NCBI GenBank assembly: GCA_963978895.1
Contig: OZ022247.1
Location: 9,258,447-9,322,446, forward strand
DNA length: 64,000 nucleotides
Direction of reading: 5' to 3'
From: Erpobdella octoculata
Taxonomy: Eukaryota; Annelida; Clitellata; Hirudinida; Erpobdellidae
Below are positions 17,641 to 29,862 of this stretch, one piece after another. The translations under genes and the position numbers were made by a program. Below the pieces are notes generated by a model, which was not told the origin of the DNA, did no database searches, and was given only the letters and a program-made list of their open reading frames with translations. The number at the start of each line of letters is the position of its first letter. The stretch's first letter is position 1.

Positions 17641-19689
17641 TTTAAAACTAAAACGAGAACTCTGAATAACATTTAAACTGATAAATAATATAGGGCTTAA
17701 ATAATACTCAGACATTATTTTATTAAAAAATTCAATTTAGAACATTTTTTAATAATTTAAAAATAAAAAAATAGTTAACAAAAACATGATTATTAATTAG
17801 ATTCAATTATCTTATCTAACAATCACAAATTATTTAAGCACGGGTAAAACTTGGTGCCCATCAGAAAACATGTGCAAGCTCTGTGTCAAAACTTCAGGTT
17901 TTGATGATTCAACAATCACTTTAGATATAGATTAGTTTAGACTCATTTCAGAATTTCAAAAGTTACCATTCAAGCCAATCAGCTTGTTTCTTATGATTTC
18001 AGCACCAGAATATATTTCATGGCTTTTTAATTCAATAGTGAATTAATTAATTAACTGAGACTGAAACTTTAAGTAAGTCGTAAGTAAAAAGTAAGTCAGT
18101 CTTCTGAATGGAACTGACCAGCAAGTGGCTTGGAGAAATTTGTTCGGACTGTTTGTTAATTAATAACAAATTCCACCAAAACTTCTTCAATTATCTTTTT
18201 TAATTGGTTCTCAAAGGTTGAAATCTTTAACGAACGAGAGAAAAACAAAAACTTCAGTCCCTCAAAGACGACCGAAACGAGACAGTGTTTACAAAAGTCG
18301 TAATATTATTGGAACAGCATGAGTTAATGCAATTCTTTCGGAGCGGAGCGTTTGAAGAACGAGTGGAGCGAAGAAAATCGTAGCAGAATTTTAATTGCTT
18401 TACTTATAATAATTTTTTTAATTACGTAAAAAATTTTAATTTGTAGATAAATGTACTGAGTTTATGGTGGCCACGAAAAACCTGACCGTCTGTTAACATC
18501 GAACAATTTCCTGGGGAGTTCAGGTGCGTAGCCAGGAATTTTAACGAAGCAATACATGCGACCATGCATTTTCAGCCGAAGCGGCAATTCAAACTCAAAT
18601 TACCATGCCAATATACACTAGTATGTTGTATTTTCATGTAAAACATCATATTAATTAAAAAAAAACAGCATACAAGAATATTAATTATTATTATTTAATA
18701 TTAAACACAGACAAAAAACGTTAAAATTAAAAATGTAACAAAGGGTATCTAAAAGATTTAAAAATATTAGCAGAGATATATGATATAACTAATAAGTAGA
18801 AAAAATTTAAAAAATATGAAGAATACTACGTTTATCAACTAATTTAATTACTCAATCGTAAGTGAGCTAAGAAATATATTTTTTCTATTTGGTTGAAAAA
18901 AATCTTGGGAGGGGGCATCGCCCTCCAGCCACCCAGCCACCCTCAATCACCGTCTCTGATTTGCAGAGCAAGTAGAGTACTGCACGGTCCTTGATTTTAA
19001 GGCTTTCAAACAGGTCGGGCCGGACCGTGTGTGAAATCAAGGCAGGCTGAAATTTTTGTGCTATATTGCTACAGACGCCAAAATATGTTCCTTTGCTATA
19101 TCGCCCATTTCTAACAAAAACTCGAATCCGATCTTTAAAACTTTAAGGATTGCAGATGCTAGCGGCTTAAAATGCACAAGTGGACCGTTGAAAATGAATT
19201 GACGTGAGTTCTGTATGGTTAATAATTTAATAAGGCTGATAGACGGTCCAGATAATAATTTTTTTCAAAAAATTTAAAAAAAAGTATTTTCGAATAATCT
19301 TAGAAATAAAAAAACTTACTGACAAATTATTTCAAATACCAATACAAAATATTTGACTTCCTAAATATTTAAAATACAAAAATACGCCCAATGTATTTTA
19401 AATACATATTTCAAACACAAGTATTTTAAATACGTACATGCACTGCAAGGCGCTAGACATGAAGCAAACGAAATTTTGCAAAACTTGTTTAACTTTGCGA
19501 TAAAAAAATTGATTTGTAAATCAATACAATTGTTTTATATCAACTCCCTCCTTGTTTATAAAAGCTCACCAGTGTCAAATTAATAACTGAGATTTAACTA
19601 TCACAGCCGCAAAATATGGCAAAGAAATACTGTGAACTGTCAAGCCATTAGAGAAAAATATGATGACCATTTTTCAGAACATTAACCAA
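17641..19689. other. Intergenic spacer upstream of CDK9
   Basis: AT-rich. A 'CAGGTGCGTAGCCAGGAATT' stretch at about 18520 resembles hAT-type termini, and a GC-richer 'gcccTCCAGCCACCCAGCC' patch near 18925 may be its other side. TATTTTAAATAC-rich simple sequence lies at about 19270-19440. No gene is seen. Confidence 0.4.
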
Positions 19690-19800
19690 AGGCTGACATG
19701 TAAGCGGTGACTCGCGAAGGTATAAGCCGCCGACCAATCAGCAGCTGAATACCCTTCTCCCTCCCGAGTTCTCCCGTTATGACACTAGCTCAACAATATT
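19690..19800 (-). promoter_or_regulatory. Candidate promoter or upstream element of CDK9
   Basis: A GC-rich island in AT-rich DNA. On the minus strand it reads ATTGGTCGGCGGCT (19725-19738), an inverted CCAAT box with flanks, followed at once by TATACC. The same 14-mer occurs upstream of NR4A at 57440-57453. The distance to the CDK9 start (2.4 kb) would require the non-coding first exon predicted from the acceptor at 17302-17303. The function is inferred. Confidence 0.35.
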
Positions 19801-20352
19801 TTTTCCTTAAGATGTTTTTACCTTACGAGCAAAAACCTATAATATTGCAAAAGTTTGATTGATGGTTTTCTGGTTGGCTTTTGCACATGCAAGAGCTCGA
19901 AGGATTCAAATTGTAGGTAAACTAGTTGTATTTTATGAGACTGTTGGGACGTAACATTTCTTGTAATTCATTCATGACGCAACATCTTAATAACTGTGTT
20001 ATTTGTATTCAGTTACATGTTACTCGCTGTTGTGTACTTTGCGTCATTCAATTAAGTTATGTCAACAGTTTCAGCCAGGTGTGTAACATTAATTTCCTTG
20101 TTTAACCAGGTAATTAAAATAGCGAGTCATTCAGAGCTATTTTAAGAATAATTAAGATAATTAAATTAACTAAAATAGACAATTCAAAAATTGATAGAAA
20201 TAATTTTCGTTGTTTTCATATCGTTTGTATTTCCGCTTTTTATTATTATTACGCAAGTCCACTATATATGTTTTTAATTTAATTGAACAACGGACAGCTG
20301 TATGTTGACGGTAAGATTATACGTTTTTAATTATCATGTCTGTATTGCCTAA

Positions 20353-20474
<122 letters not shown>

Positions 20475-20938
20475 TATATTACAAATAGTAAACACTTATA
20501 AACTAATGGAACAAATAAGATTTTCAATTGTTAAACGTAAGAGAAAGTTGTAAAAATGTTGATTCGATTACGTCTACATTGAGCAATAATTATGAAATAA
20601 AGTTATGTATATATGATAAAATGGTGATTATGAGAGTCTTAAGCAATTGATTTAAAAAACACTGCTATGTTTGCAAATTATACATCCATTACACAAAATT
20701 TGTGTAATTAGACTCTAATTCCACCAAATAGTAGTAGATAGGAATTACGATTGTACACCCACCGATTGTTTGATCAAGCGCCATCTAATTTCCTTTTCAT
20801 ATCCCAACACTTAAAAAAGTACATTAAAGCATGTTTTTAGTATAATATAATCTTAGATTATAATTTTTTATTCAAAGAAGTAAAAGATTTGATTGTCCGG
20901 GAAGCGCATCCAAGTAGTTTGACTTTATTTTATATCCG

Positions 20939-21502
20939 CTTACGTAATCAATTACACATCCAAGCGCAATGGCCATATGTCGTATATGCCCAATAAAGAT
21001 AACAGACTTGATTTGGTCGGCGCCAAGCATTTGTATCGTTAGGTATATATTGAATTATGATAATCATATTCAAATTTTTGCTTTTGAGTGGCCGGTGAAA
21101 TGATTGCCTCCAAATAATAGATTACGTATGTTAATGCTCTGATGACCAGCTGGACGAAATTACGCAACTCTTGGCCGGTACTGAATGTAGCCGGTTGCGC
21201 AATTCCTAGCCAGTGCTCGACCTAACAATGGATCTTCATCTCATTCAAGCGGGAGCTCCTGCAGAGACGGCGAAGGTAACTGAGCGTTGCAAGAAATTGT
21301 GTCCAAACTTTTATATTCACATTTTTTAGTCGATCTGGTATTTTTATACGGTAGCCGCTATAGACTTTACTTTTCAATGTTTTTTGCATCGGTTTAAGCT
21401 GAAAAATGTTATAATAGGGTTTAATGAAGTCCTAAACTTTTCCCTGCATTTCGATTGGCCACATACTTGATTGTGAGCTGGACTGCATTCTAGTTACGTA
21501 AT
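20939..21502 (+). promoter_or_regulatory. Cluster of PAR/C/EBP-type bZIP sites upstream of the bZIP gene
   Basis: Five motifs close to the consensus TTAYGTAA/TTGCGCAA: TTACGTAA (20940-20947), ATTACGTATG (21121-21130), ATTACGCAAC (21159-21168), TTGCGCAA (21195-21202) and GTTACGTAAT (21493-21502). They lie 275-840 bp before the start codon of a bZIP gene whose basic region belongs to the class that binds such sites. Autoregulation is inferred. Confidence 0.45.
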
Positions 21503-21776
21503 AGCTTGCTACTGTCCCTCTGCATATAGTCGAGACTGCAAATGTTTGTTCTAAAACCAGAAGTTGTAGTCTTTGTTAGTTTGTGTAATACTACGTTCTA
21601 CGTTAAATTTTTGTTTTGTTTTATAATTTTTGGGATTACATTTTACCTTCATCAACTGGTTATCTTATATTTTACAGTTTTCTGTTTTGTTTTAAGTAGG
21701 AATTATTTTAATTAAGGATTTGAACATTTGATATATCTGAAGGTAATTTTTGTATATATTTTACTACCAAATAGCC

Positions 21777-22415
21777 ATGACAAATCAGGCAACCATGACG
21801 GAAGACATGTCACGTAACAGCAATCTCTTCGAACCTGCTCCGAGATTTTTCGAGAACCACCAGCCTCATCATTCCATTCCACAATATAACGGAGAATACA
21901 TGTATCCACAACCTGTATATCATCCTTATCCACCTTTTCAAATGCCGATGGCAATGCCGATCCAATTTTCATCGTCGATGCAAAACCCAACCCCCGTGCC
22001 AATGCACATAGGAAGACTTCAATCGATGCCTATCCCAGCACCTCAGCTAAACCATTCCCAGCTAACAGAAACAAGCAGTTCAACGACTGGCTCTCCTAAC
22101 AGCAATGGAGCCTTTATTAGTGCATCGGAAGACTCCAAAGAAACAGATCGCAAGCCAAAGAAAAAGCCAGGTGTCCCGGTTCCAGAAGAGAAAAAAGACG
22201 ATGCGTATAGAGCCAAACGCATGAAAAATAACGAGTCCGCTAAACGTTCGAGGGAAACTAGACGTCTACGTTCAGCCAGCGTTGAAGCAGAAATAACAGA
22301 ATACAGACGACGCATCGCAGAAGCTAAAGAAAGGATTAGCAACTTAACTATACAAAGGGCACAATTAGAAAATCAGCTCCATGGAATGGCAATGAACCAG
22401 GGACGACAGGTGTGA
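21777..22415 (+). CDS. bZIP transcription factor of the PAR/CES-2 type
   Basis: A 212-residue protein in one exon. The N-terminal two thirds is rich in Pro, Gln, Met and Ser. The basic region at 138-165 reads EKKDDAYRAKRMKNNESAKR, then SRETRRLR. It shares the KDD.Y...R.KNN..AKRSR signature of PAR-domain, NFIL3 and CES-2 bZIP factors, which bind TTAYGTAA as dimers. A classical PAR domain is not obvious. The zipper (about 169-201) is atypical: Ile occupies three heptad positions, with Tyr, Ala, Leu, Leu in the partner register. The start at 21777 is the first ATG after an in-frame stop. An acceptor-like TAG at 21772-21774 suggests a 5' UTR intron. There is no close orthology evidence, so no symbol is given. 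Confidence 0.88.
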   Translation: MTNQATMTEDMSRNSNLFEPAPRFFENHQPHHSIPQYNGEYMYPQPVYHPYPPFQMPMAMPIQFSSSMQNPTPVPMHIGRLQSMPIPAPQLNHSQLTETSSSTTGSPNSNGAFISASEDSKETDRKPKKKPGVPVPEEKKDDAYRAKRMKNNESAKRSRETRRLRSASVEAEITEYRRRIAEAKERISNLTIQRAQLENQLHGMAMNQGRQV

Positions 22416-23265
22416 TGGTAACGGAATGGTTTTTAAATTGTATTTTAAAGTTTGTGCTACACATGATAAAAATTGTAAATGTGCCTTTGATTGCTTGAAA
22501 CAGTATCTTTTCATTGAATTTTCTTTTGACTGGTTTTGTTACGTTTTGCATTTTGGAAGTCATTTTTAGTTATTATTTTACCAACTTTTAGAACAAATAA
22601 ACATCAAAATGAGTTTTTACTGCTCGAAGACATGCAAACGTCTCATTTGTTCTAACAATTATATTTTTGAGACTTTCAGAAGTAACATTTATATTTTGTG
22701 AGACTTGCAGAAGACACTAACACTATTTCGGTTATTTTCTTACAAACAGAATTCAAGTAGACAATCAATTCTATGTTTTAACAAGTAAACCGTTGACAAC
22801 TTTGTTTTTTTAACAAATCCTTTATAATTTGTAATTTGGCAGTTTCATTTTTCATGATAAGTCTATAAAATAGCAAATGATAAAATAGAAAAACATTGAT
22901 CACAGTCTTCTAAATTTCTAAATGCCTGATATGTGAAGTATGTGAAGATGGAAAATATAAGAAACTTTCGAATCTATATGGAATAAACAAATATTTTATT
23001 ATGAATTTTTAAATTAGATATCGTTTTTTTAAATAAACTAATAACTGATGGTTCATTCTCTACAGAAAATTTCTAATTTCTAATATTTTATTTACATTCA
23101 CATTTTGTAGAATTGCTCTAAATATTTATTTGATGGCTACAATTCAATACACCTAATTTCAGCTCGATTTGAAGTCGGAAAGTTTGTTTGCATAAATCAA
23201 ATAAGGCTAAATTAAAAAATTATACAGCAACCAAAATGCATTTAAAGTAACAAACCAACATATTT
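22416..23265. other. 3' flank of the bZIP gene, no feature recognised
   Basis: AT-rich. AATAAA-type signals occur near 22596 and 22982 on the plus strand. Nothing else can be supported. Confidence 0.3.
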
Positions 23266-23484
23266 TTAGAAATTTGGCCATTTGCTGCTGAAATACTTTA
23301 TATGCTTTGTCAAAGTGTCGTGCTGGTCAAGAAAAGCTCCCAAATATTTTGTGTAAGAAACATTTGAAATGTCCGAATTACTAATAAACAGGAGGTTTTC
23401 ATATAACTCTTTGGCAAAAAATTTTTTTTTAGAATTTTTCCATCGGGATGGTCTAACTCTTTTGTATTTGTATATATATTCCAA
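23266..23484 (-). pseudogene. LINE reverse transcriptase fragment
   Basis: The frame contains ISNSDISNVSYTKYLGAFLD, then QHDTLTKHIKYFSSK. The YLG..LD......HI sequence is the conserved segment near the end of the reverse transcriptase of many non-LTR retrotransposons. Only about 70 residues remain and no flanking domains are present. The clade is not determined. Confidence 0.5.
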
Positions 23485-23756
23485 ACCAACGGTGGACTAT
23501 ATCTTAGATAAAATGGCTGATAGATTTTTAAACTAAAATAGCTCTTTTGTTTAAAAATTAAACAACCTTTCTTAAAACTAAAAAAATCAAATTTGTTCTA
23601 TTTAAAATACAATTATTCTGGTTTTTAAAATCAAATTTTATTTTACTGTATTAAAAACTTTTGTTGTTTGATAAGGATTAAGAAGGAATGAATAGTTAAT
23701 TAAAGCTGAAAAATTTCTCCAAACCCTCCACTTTTTTTTTCAAAACTCCCATCTCC

Positions 23757-24010
23757 CAGAAAAAATTCCTGGGTGCGCCACTGACCAAGGCATTTTTTTC
23801 AAGACCGAGACATTTTTTCAAGACCGAGACATTGACTTCACTGACCAAGACAATTGCTCTTTGTCCATGACCAAGACGAGACGAGACATTGAATCCACAA
23901 GACCGTGACAAGACGAGACATTGAATTTACAGACCATGAGAGGACCGAGACAAAACAATTGCTTTTTTGCCCAAGACCGAGACAAGAAGGGGCATAATCA
24001 AGACAAAACA
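23757..24010. repeat. Degenerate GACCGAGACA-type array next to a hAT-type end
   Basis: Repeated phrases such as AAGACCGAGACATT and CAAGACGAGACATTGAAT in irregular spacing. The left edge reads, on the minus strand, CAGTGGCGCACCCAGGAATT (start near 23782), a hAT-type terminus seen at many places in the window. Confidence 0.45.
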
Positions 24011-24454
24011 TCGAGTTTATTTTTTAGAATAAAGTTTAAATAGAGAAAGTTCAAACAGTTGTGTTTTCAATTATTACATTCTAAAAACAGTTATGTTTCG
24101 AGCTGTATTCAGACGTTTTGCTAAGATGAAAATTTTGTTTATTAAGCAGCTGGGTAATCTTTTTTACTCGTTTTCTTTTTTCATTTTTGTCTCTCTTTTT
24201 CTGTTGCAATGTCAACAAGAAACGTTTTGCTTTTCTAACGTGCTGCGTTGTTAGGTCAGCAGATTCTGGAGTTGTTAGTTTTTACAAATTTTAAATCTCT
24301 TATATTAACTTCACCTCCGGTCTTGCTTGCTTAATTGATTACTTGCTTGAATGTCTGCAAACCTTGAAAGTAAAAATTAACTAACTTCCCGTCATCTAAT
24401 CGAGCTAAAATTTGAAATATATGCTGGCTTATCATCACAATGCATTTTTTACAC

Positions 24455-24645
24455 ACTTTTATTTAACTTGACTTCCCTGTCTGTCGGTCTGTCTGTCGTC
24501 AAATTTTGCAATCGATTTTAAGCTAACTTCCCAATGAGCTAGAGACTTAAAAATTTAAACATACCTTCGAACTGATTAACAATGCATTCTATCAAATATT
24601 TGGATCGATTGGACAAAATTTAATTAAATAATTATTTGTGATATT
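24455..24645 (+). repeat. Dispersed repeat R2, copy 1
   Basis: ACTTGACTTCCCTGTCTGTC, GATGAGCTAGAGACTT-like and GGATCGATTGGACAAAATTT segments in an order that recurs at 27465-27660. A related but different segment (R3, 24290-24425) recurs reversed at 42040-42145. No coding capacity. The remaining spacer to 26450 shows no gene. Confidence 0.6.
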
Positions 24646-26451
24646 TTCGTCGAACTATTTATTGTCTATGCTAATATGCTCGTTGTTTATGTAACATATA
24701 TAATTATTCGGATCGATTGGACAACATCAACGTCCAGAGGATGTCAAATTATCACTTGAATAGTTTAAAAATATAAAAGTGTGTTTTTAAAAAACTTTGT
24801 TTTTGCTTCACTTGTTTAAAGTTTGAAAATTTAAAAAAAATCATTATCTATGTTTTAAAACAAATCAAATACAATTAAATAAATGTTTGCATTACATATA
24901 CAAATTTCAAAAAATTTCATTTTAATATAAACATTTTTGCAATAAATGAAAAGCCGGCAAATTCAAATATATAAAGGATTTGTTAAAAAAGCCTGGTTTT
25001 TAAGGCTTACTTTGTTTTATGTCATTGTTGATGCGCTGATAAAAACTCAATTGAATTTTTCTTCCGCAATTCTTTCAAAGACCTCCATACAGCCATCACC
25101 AGCATTGTGGCACCTCCGATGATTTGCGTGAAACCCTGCTGGAACCTGCTGAAAAATACCGTTTTGGCGATGCTGTTTTTAATTATTTGCAGAGACTTAG
25201 GAACTCGTTAAACTAAACTGTTGCCAAAAACAATGGTGTTTGCTCTTGTCATTCCTGGATTTGCTAATGTCGAAAAGTGTTGTTTTGAGAATGATTGAAA
25301 GCGGGTCAAGAAACACTAAGACAAATTTACAAAAACTCATCTATCTAATAGAACAATCATTTGAAGACGTTTTCAGAGTCCATGGTTTCAGGTTACGTAA
25401 TTGAACTATTCAATCTTCTTGACACGTTTTGGAGAGGAGAGAGTAAAATTAAAAATTCCGTTCGTAATTCTGAACATACTCCTGATTTTCGGATCATCAC
25501 AGCCTTTTGGAGTCAGCCAAGTTTACGTGGTAGTTGAAACAGTATTTTGAATCAAACGGTTAGTACCTTATGATTGCTTTACACCCATTGAAACTGTTCA
25601 TTACAGCTGTTGCGCTGTGTTACCTCTGTTATCAGCTGTATTCTATGGTTAGACCCACTTGTCCAAAAGCCAGTCAACAGACAAGCAGAATGAAATTGCA
25701 AACTAAGTGAAAAATTAAAATAAATTTTGTGTGTGTGAAAACTTTTAAGGAAAGTCCGGGTTCCCAGGGCCTCCTGGATCGACCACTGACTATGCTGTAA
25801 TATAGTCTCAGTTGTATATTCAACTTTCAGCAAGATTAAGGAATGTTTATAGTTTCTCGGCGTTGCTGAGGCATTTTGGGACAGCCAATTAGTGAACAGA
25901 TTATTTTCACTAATATATCAATTACAATAACACAAAAATTACAGAAGTTAATTTCCTGATATCAGAGCTCCAGTGCTTGGAGATAGATGATTTTTAAAAA
26001 TACTGACAGGTAGCAGAATATCTAGCTAAGAGTGTTGTAGTTGTTTTTGCTGAATAACGATGATGGAAGGTGTTCTGTCGGATATTTCATTTGGTCATGT
26101 TTGCTATGTTTTTGAAAGTAGTTTTCGAGGTTTTAAATGCATTTTAAAATAAATATTTTTTATGAATCTTTTACTATATCTGAAAACCTGTTACCATGTT
26201 GATGAATTAACTGCAGGGACGTAAATTTTGGGAGCAGAGGGGGCATTGCCTACCGACGTAGTTTTGGATCCCCAAAAATAGAAATGGAGCCCAAAATTGG
26301 CCTGAGAAATGTAGAGTTAAAGCTTCAGAGGTTTGAGTGTGCTCTTTTTTTTATAGATAGGCGGGCCCTCTATGGTGGTGAAAAAAGCCTACTGAAATGG
26401 TGAGTGGCTTATTAAAAGATTTTTGAAAAAGTACCTCTGACTACATACACA

Positions 26452-27430
26452 GTGGCGTAGATATCATGGGTGACACCTGGGCGGGTATCGATGGTGTCAC
26501 CCTTCGAAAACAGTTAAAATCAACATTTTGTAGAAAAAATAAGGTAAGCGTGACTTCTGATCATCAAATTACAAAACTACCAATCACGTATTTTAAACAT
26601 ATTTAGAAGAAACTTGCAAAACTTTTCCTTTTAAAATATTTCAAGTATTATCTCTTCTTTCTAGCTTTGACAGCTGCAAACTCGGAAATTAATACTTTGG
26701 CTGCTTTTAAACATCTTCTCAATTTGGTATTTTTTAGAGGAGTTCTGCTTCTGATACCTCATCATACAAGCCAGTTAGATTTGACACAGATAATTTCAAC
26801 TCCTCGATGTTTGCTGAGAGCAAAGTATTTGTCTGGACAACCTAGAACGACGAAGCTACATCTTCAAAAGATTTTGATCTAGTTCGAACCTCCGTACTGA
26901 ATCAGTTGAGACATTCAGGAATATTTTTTTGATTTTCAGCTGTCATCGTTTTCAACGGCCATTCGTTTCTACGACGAATTCTTTTTTTTCTATTGCAATG
27001 TCGTATTCCTTTGATTTTTTTTGCAACAAGACCTATTGTTTTTTCTACAATATGATCCCGTTTTTCTTGAATATAGAAACGAAGTCTATTAAACGAAGTA
27101 TTACACCTAACTGTAACTTACTAATCAATACTCAAGCTTTTATCTTGCAATGCAATCTAAGCGCAATTTATTTTCTTTAGTATACATCATTACAAAAGAA
27201 GAGGTAACAAAGAAAAGTTAAATTAGATACAGCAGGTATATGGTTTTTTGCAGCACCTCTACATTTTCTTGTTGATCAAAAAATTCCGAAATTGCCGCCA
27301 CAACCTCATCAAAATTGTCTGTTAGTGTTTTTAGTGCAGCATAATGAGCACTCCAATGCGTTGTTGAAAGTCTTTTAACATATGGTTGATGTAGAGACAG
27401 ATCATTCCATAGGAAGCCGCGCATATATAT
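26452..27430 (-). pseudogene. hAT-type transposase relic (ZMYM1-like)
   Basis: The frame at 27218-27424 reads VKRLSTTHWSAHYAALKTL, then TDNFDEVVAAI, matching the LKRLSDTRWSxRxxAxxxL segment of hAT-type transposases. Reading on, after frameshifts and stops, FALSANIEELKLSVSNLTGL appears at about 26700-26800, a later segment of the same protein class. At 26452 the sequence CAGTGGCGTAG looks like the hAT terminus at the 3' side of the gene. The copy is dead and lacks its 5' and dimerisation parts. Confidence 0.6.
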
Positions 27431-27464
27431 ATATAAAAAACTTAGATATGTGGTAGATCTTTTT

Positions 27465-27660
27465 ACACACTTTTACTTAACTTGACTTCTCTGTCTGTCT
27501 GTCGATCTGTCTGTCGTCAAAATTTGCAATCGAATCGATTTTAAACTAACTTCCCGATGAGCTAGAGACTTAAAAATTTAAACATGACTTCGATATGATT
27601 AACAATGCATTCTTTCAAATTTTCGGATCGATTGGACAAAATTTAATTAAACAATTATTA
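27465..27660 (+). repeat. Dispersed repeat R2, copy 2
   Basis: Aligns with 24455-24645 over about 190 bp, including the CTGTCTGTC run and GGATCGATTGGACAAAATTT. Confidence 0.6.
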
Positions 27661-27714
27661 TAAACATATAACATCAATGTTGCTGTAGCTGATGTTTTCT
27701 CAGGTTCTTTTACA

Positions 27715-27826
27715 TTTTCTTGTGAGAGAACTACCTTTTCCCCAAAATTCATCGAGATCGCTCCAGCGGTTCAGATTTCTATAAGGACAAACTCACAGAC
27801 AAACACTCATTTTTATAAATTTATAG
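27715..27826 (-). mobile_element. Helitron 5' fragment
   Basis: Contains ATCGCTCCAGCGGTTCAGAT and the CTCACAGACAAACACTCATT stretch ending at TTATAGA (about 27825), the same 5' end as the complete Helitron at 49518-50057. Confidence 0.55.
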
Positions 27827-28249
27827 ATAAACATTGTTGTAAACCAGTGGCAAAAGTGGTAAAGAAGTGATTATTGTAGCCAGCAAAGTGTTGTAAACAA
27901 ATCATTTGAATCTTTGAATCATGTTATTTTATTTAATTAACTAGAACGTTTTTTTTTACTTATTTTCAATTCATAATTAATAGAAGGAACAATATTTTAG
28001 ACCAAAAATGTTTTAAATGACTGAAATCATCATTAAATGTGTCGATGTAGCACCTTTTTTTTTAACTAACAGAAGGTTGTTAATTCCTCAATGGTCTACA
28101 TCTTGTTTGTTTTTCATCGTCACAACAAATTGTGCTTGCGCCAATATTTTTCTTCGTTCATTATACGCGTTTTAATGGTTGAATTAAATGTTCCATTGAA
28201 ATTAAGTCAGAATCTTTTAAACAGCAAAATCAGGCTTGTTGTCCTTGTT

Positions 28250-28309
28250 AAGGTCTCGGATTTGATCTTGGACCAAGACTTTTGAGTCCAAGATCAAGTC
28301 CGAGACCTT
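28250..28309. repeat. Near-perfect 24-bp inverted repeat (hairpin)
   Basis: Arms 28250-28273 and 28286-28309 match at 23 of 24 positions around a 12-nt loop. The arms contain GGTCTCGGA and TTGATCTTGGAC. The content resembles the degenerate array at 23757-24010. It is likely a remnant of a foldback or MITE end; a transcribed hairpin is possible. Confidence 0.7.
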
Positions 28310-29862
28310 ATCACACAAGATCGAGATTAAGACCAAGACTTTGAAAAACGAACTCGAGTATGCTGGTGTCTACTTTAGATGGATTTTACAAGAAAAGTAA
28401 TTTTTTATAAACTATTTAACTCTGAGTGAAAATTATTTAATTATATAGTAGTTTTCACAACATGAACCATTAAGAAATAATTTTTTGACCGCTCTCTTGT
28501 TTTTAATCTATGTTTAATTTGTTGGATTTTATCGTCATGGGTATTCCGCGAATTGAAAAATGCGAATGAGCTGCGAATGGGCGAAAGGGTAAACCGCGAA
28601 ATTTTTGCAAAAATACGCTGCGATTGGATCGTCGAAAAGGATCACGTGAGAGACCTTATCGCAGTTTACCGATTGTTTCTGGCGCTTTATCGTTTGAAAC
28701 ACGTGTGTTGCTCGCAGCTAAACGATCACTTTTGGCGTCTGTTTTCTCGAACTTTAGTGTATATTTTCCAGCTCTATTTTCCTATCGATCATTGCAATGA
28801 AAATGTTCGGAACATTGCCGGTAGAATTTTTATTGAGGCAACGGCCTCCTCAATGGCGCAGCCAGAAATTTTTTCGAGGGGGGGGCAGCACGGAGTGGGG
28901 GGAATTTTCTAAAATATTTATGACCATGGGCGCCCACAAGAATTTCTCCAAGGGGCAAGGTTCTTATTTTTCTCTCCTCGCCTTCGCATCTTCTCTCATA
29001 TTCTTTTTCCCGTTTTTTTGCTTTCCACAAATGTGTGGGACTAATCTATGAAAATTTTAGACATTTTTTGTTTAAAATTCGGTATATAGAGTACAATTTT
29101 CAGTAAACTTTATTTTATTTCACATCATAATAAAAATTAAAATTGTTTTAAAAACACGCTGAAAATTACAAAAATGCTTTAGTTTAAGAGGTTTATATGT
29201 CAACACAGCCAACCTGTCATTATTGGATAGAAATTTATGTACCTGCATGGCTTTGCAGAAAAGTTAGGAAAAAATATATGAAAATGCGAGGAGACAAACA
29301 AACAATAGTTGTTCATTAGTAAAAGACCACACTAATGTTTCTTGAAAGCTTATTTACACAACAGCCAACAACTGCCAACAGCTATACATGAGCTTATTAA
29401 CTAATACAAGCTGAAATAAATATTATACTTAGAATAAACCATTTAACCAATGGTGGATCAGTGATTCTGGATAATTTTCACGCATCATAGTGTTTAGAGA
29501 AACGTGAATGGAGTAATGGAGTAAAAAATAGAACATCGGTGGGGGGATTCATCCCCAAAGATAATGATAATGATGATATCGATATGAAAATGGAAGGAGT
29601 TATAGTTGTTAAAATTAATTATGAATGTTTTATTATAAATTGTTTGTTGATTTTTGTGTAAAAAATTTTATCCAGGGGGGTGAGCAAGTGCCTCCATTCC
29701 CCCCTATGTGGGTGCTCATGTTTACGACCCACAAAAGTCGAGGCTTAACGACAGTTTTAGTAATAATTAGTAACAACAAACCATAAAGATTTAAATTGAA
29801 ACAGTTTATTACAATATCAAATTCAGCCGACATTTTTTCTGCGAAAAAATGTAGATGACGGC

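Noticed and set aside
22043..22342. Reverse frame of 99 codons
   Set aside because: It is antisense to the bZIP coding region.
28553..28912. 119-codon frame starting inside the MULE TIR
   Set aside because: No recognisable domain; it begins in the terminal repeat and ends in a hAT-like end, so it is probably non-coding.
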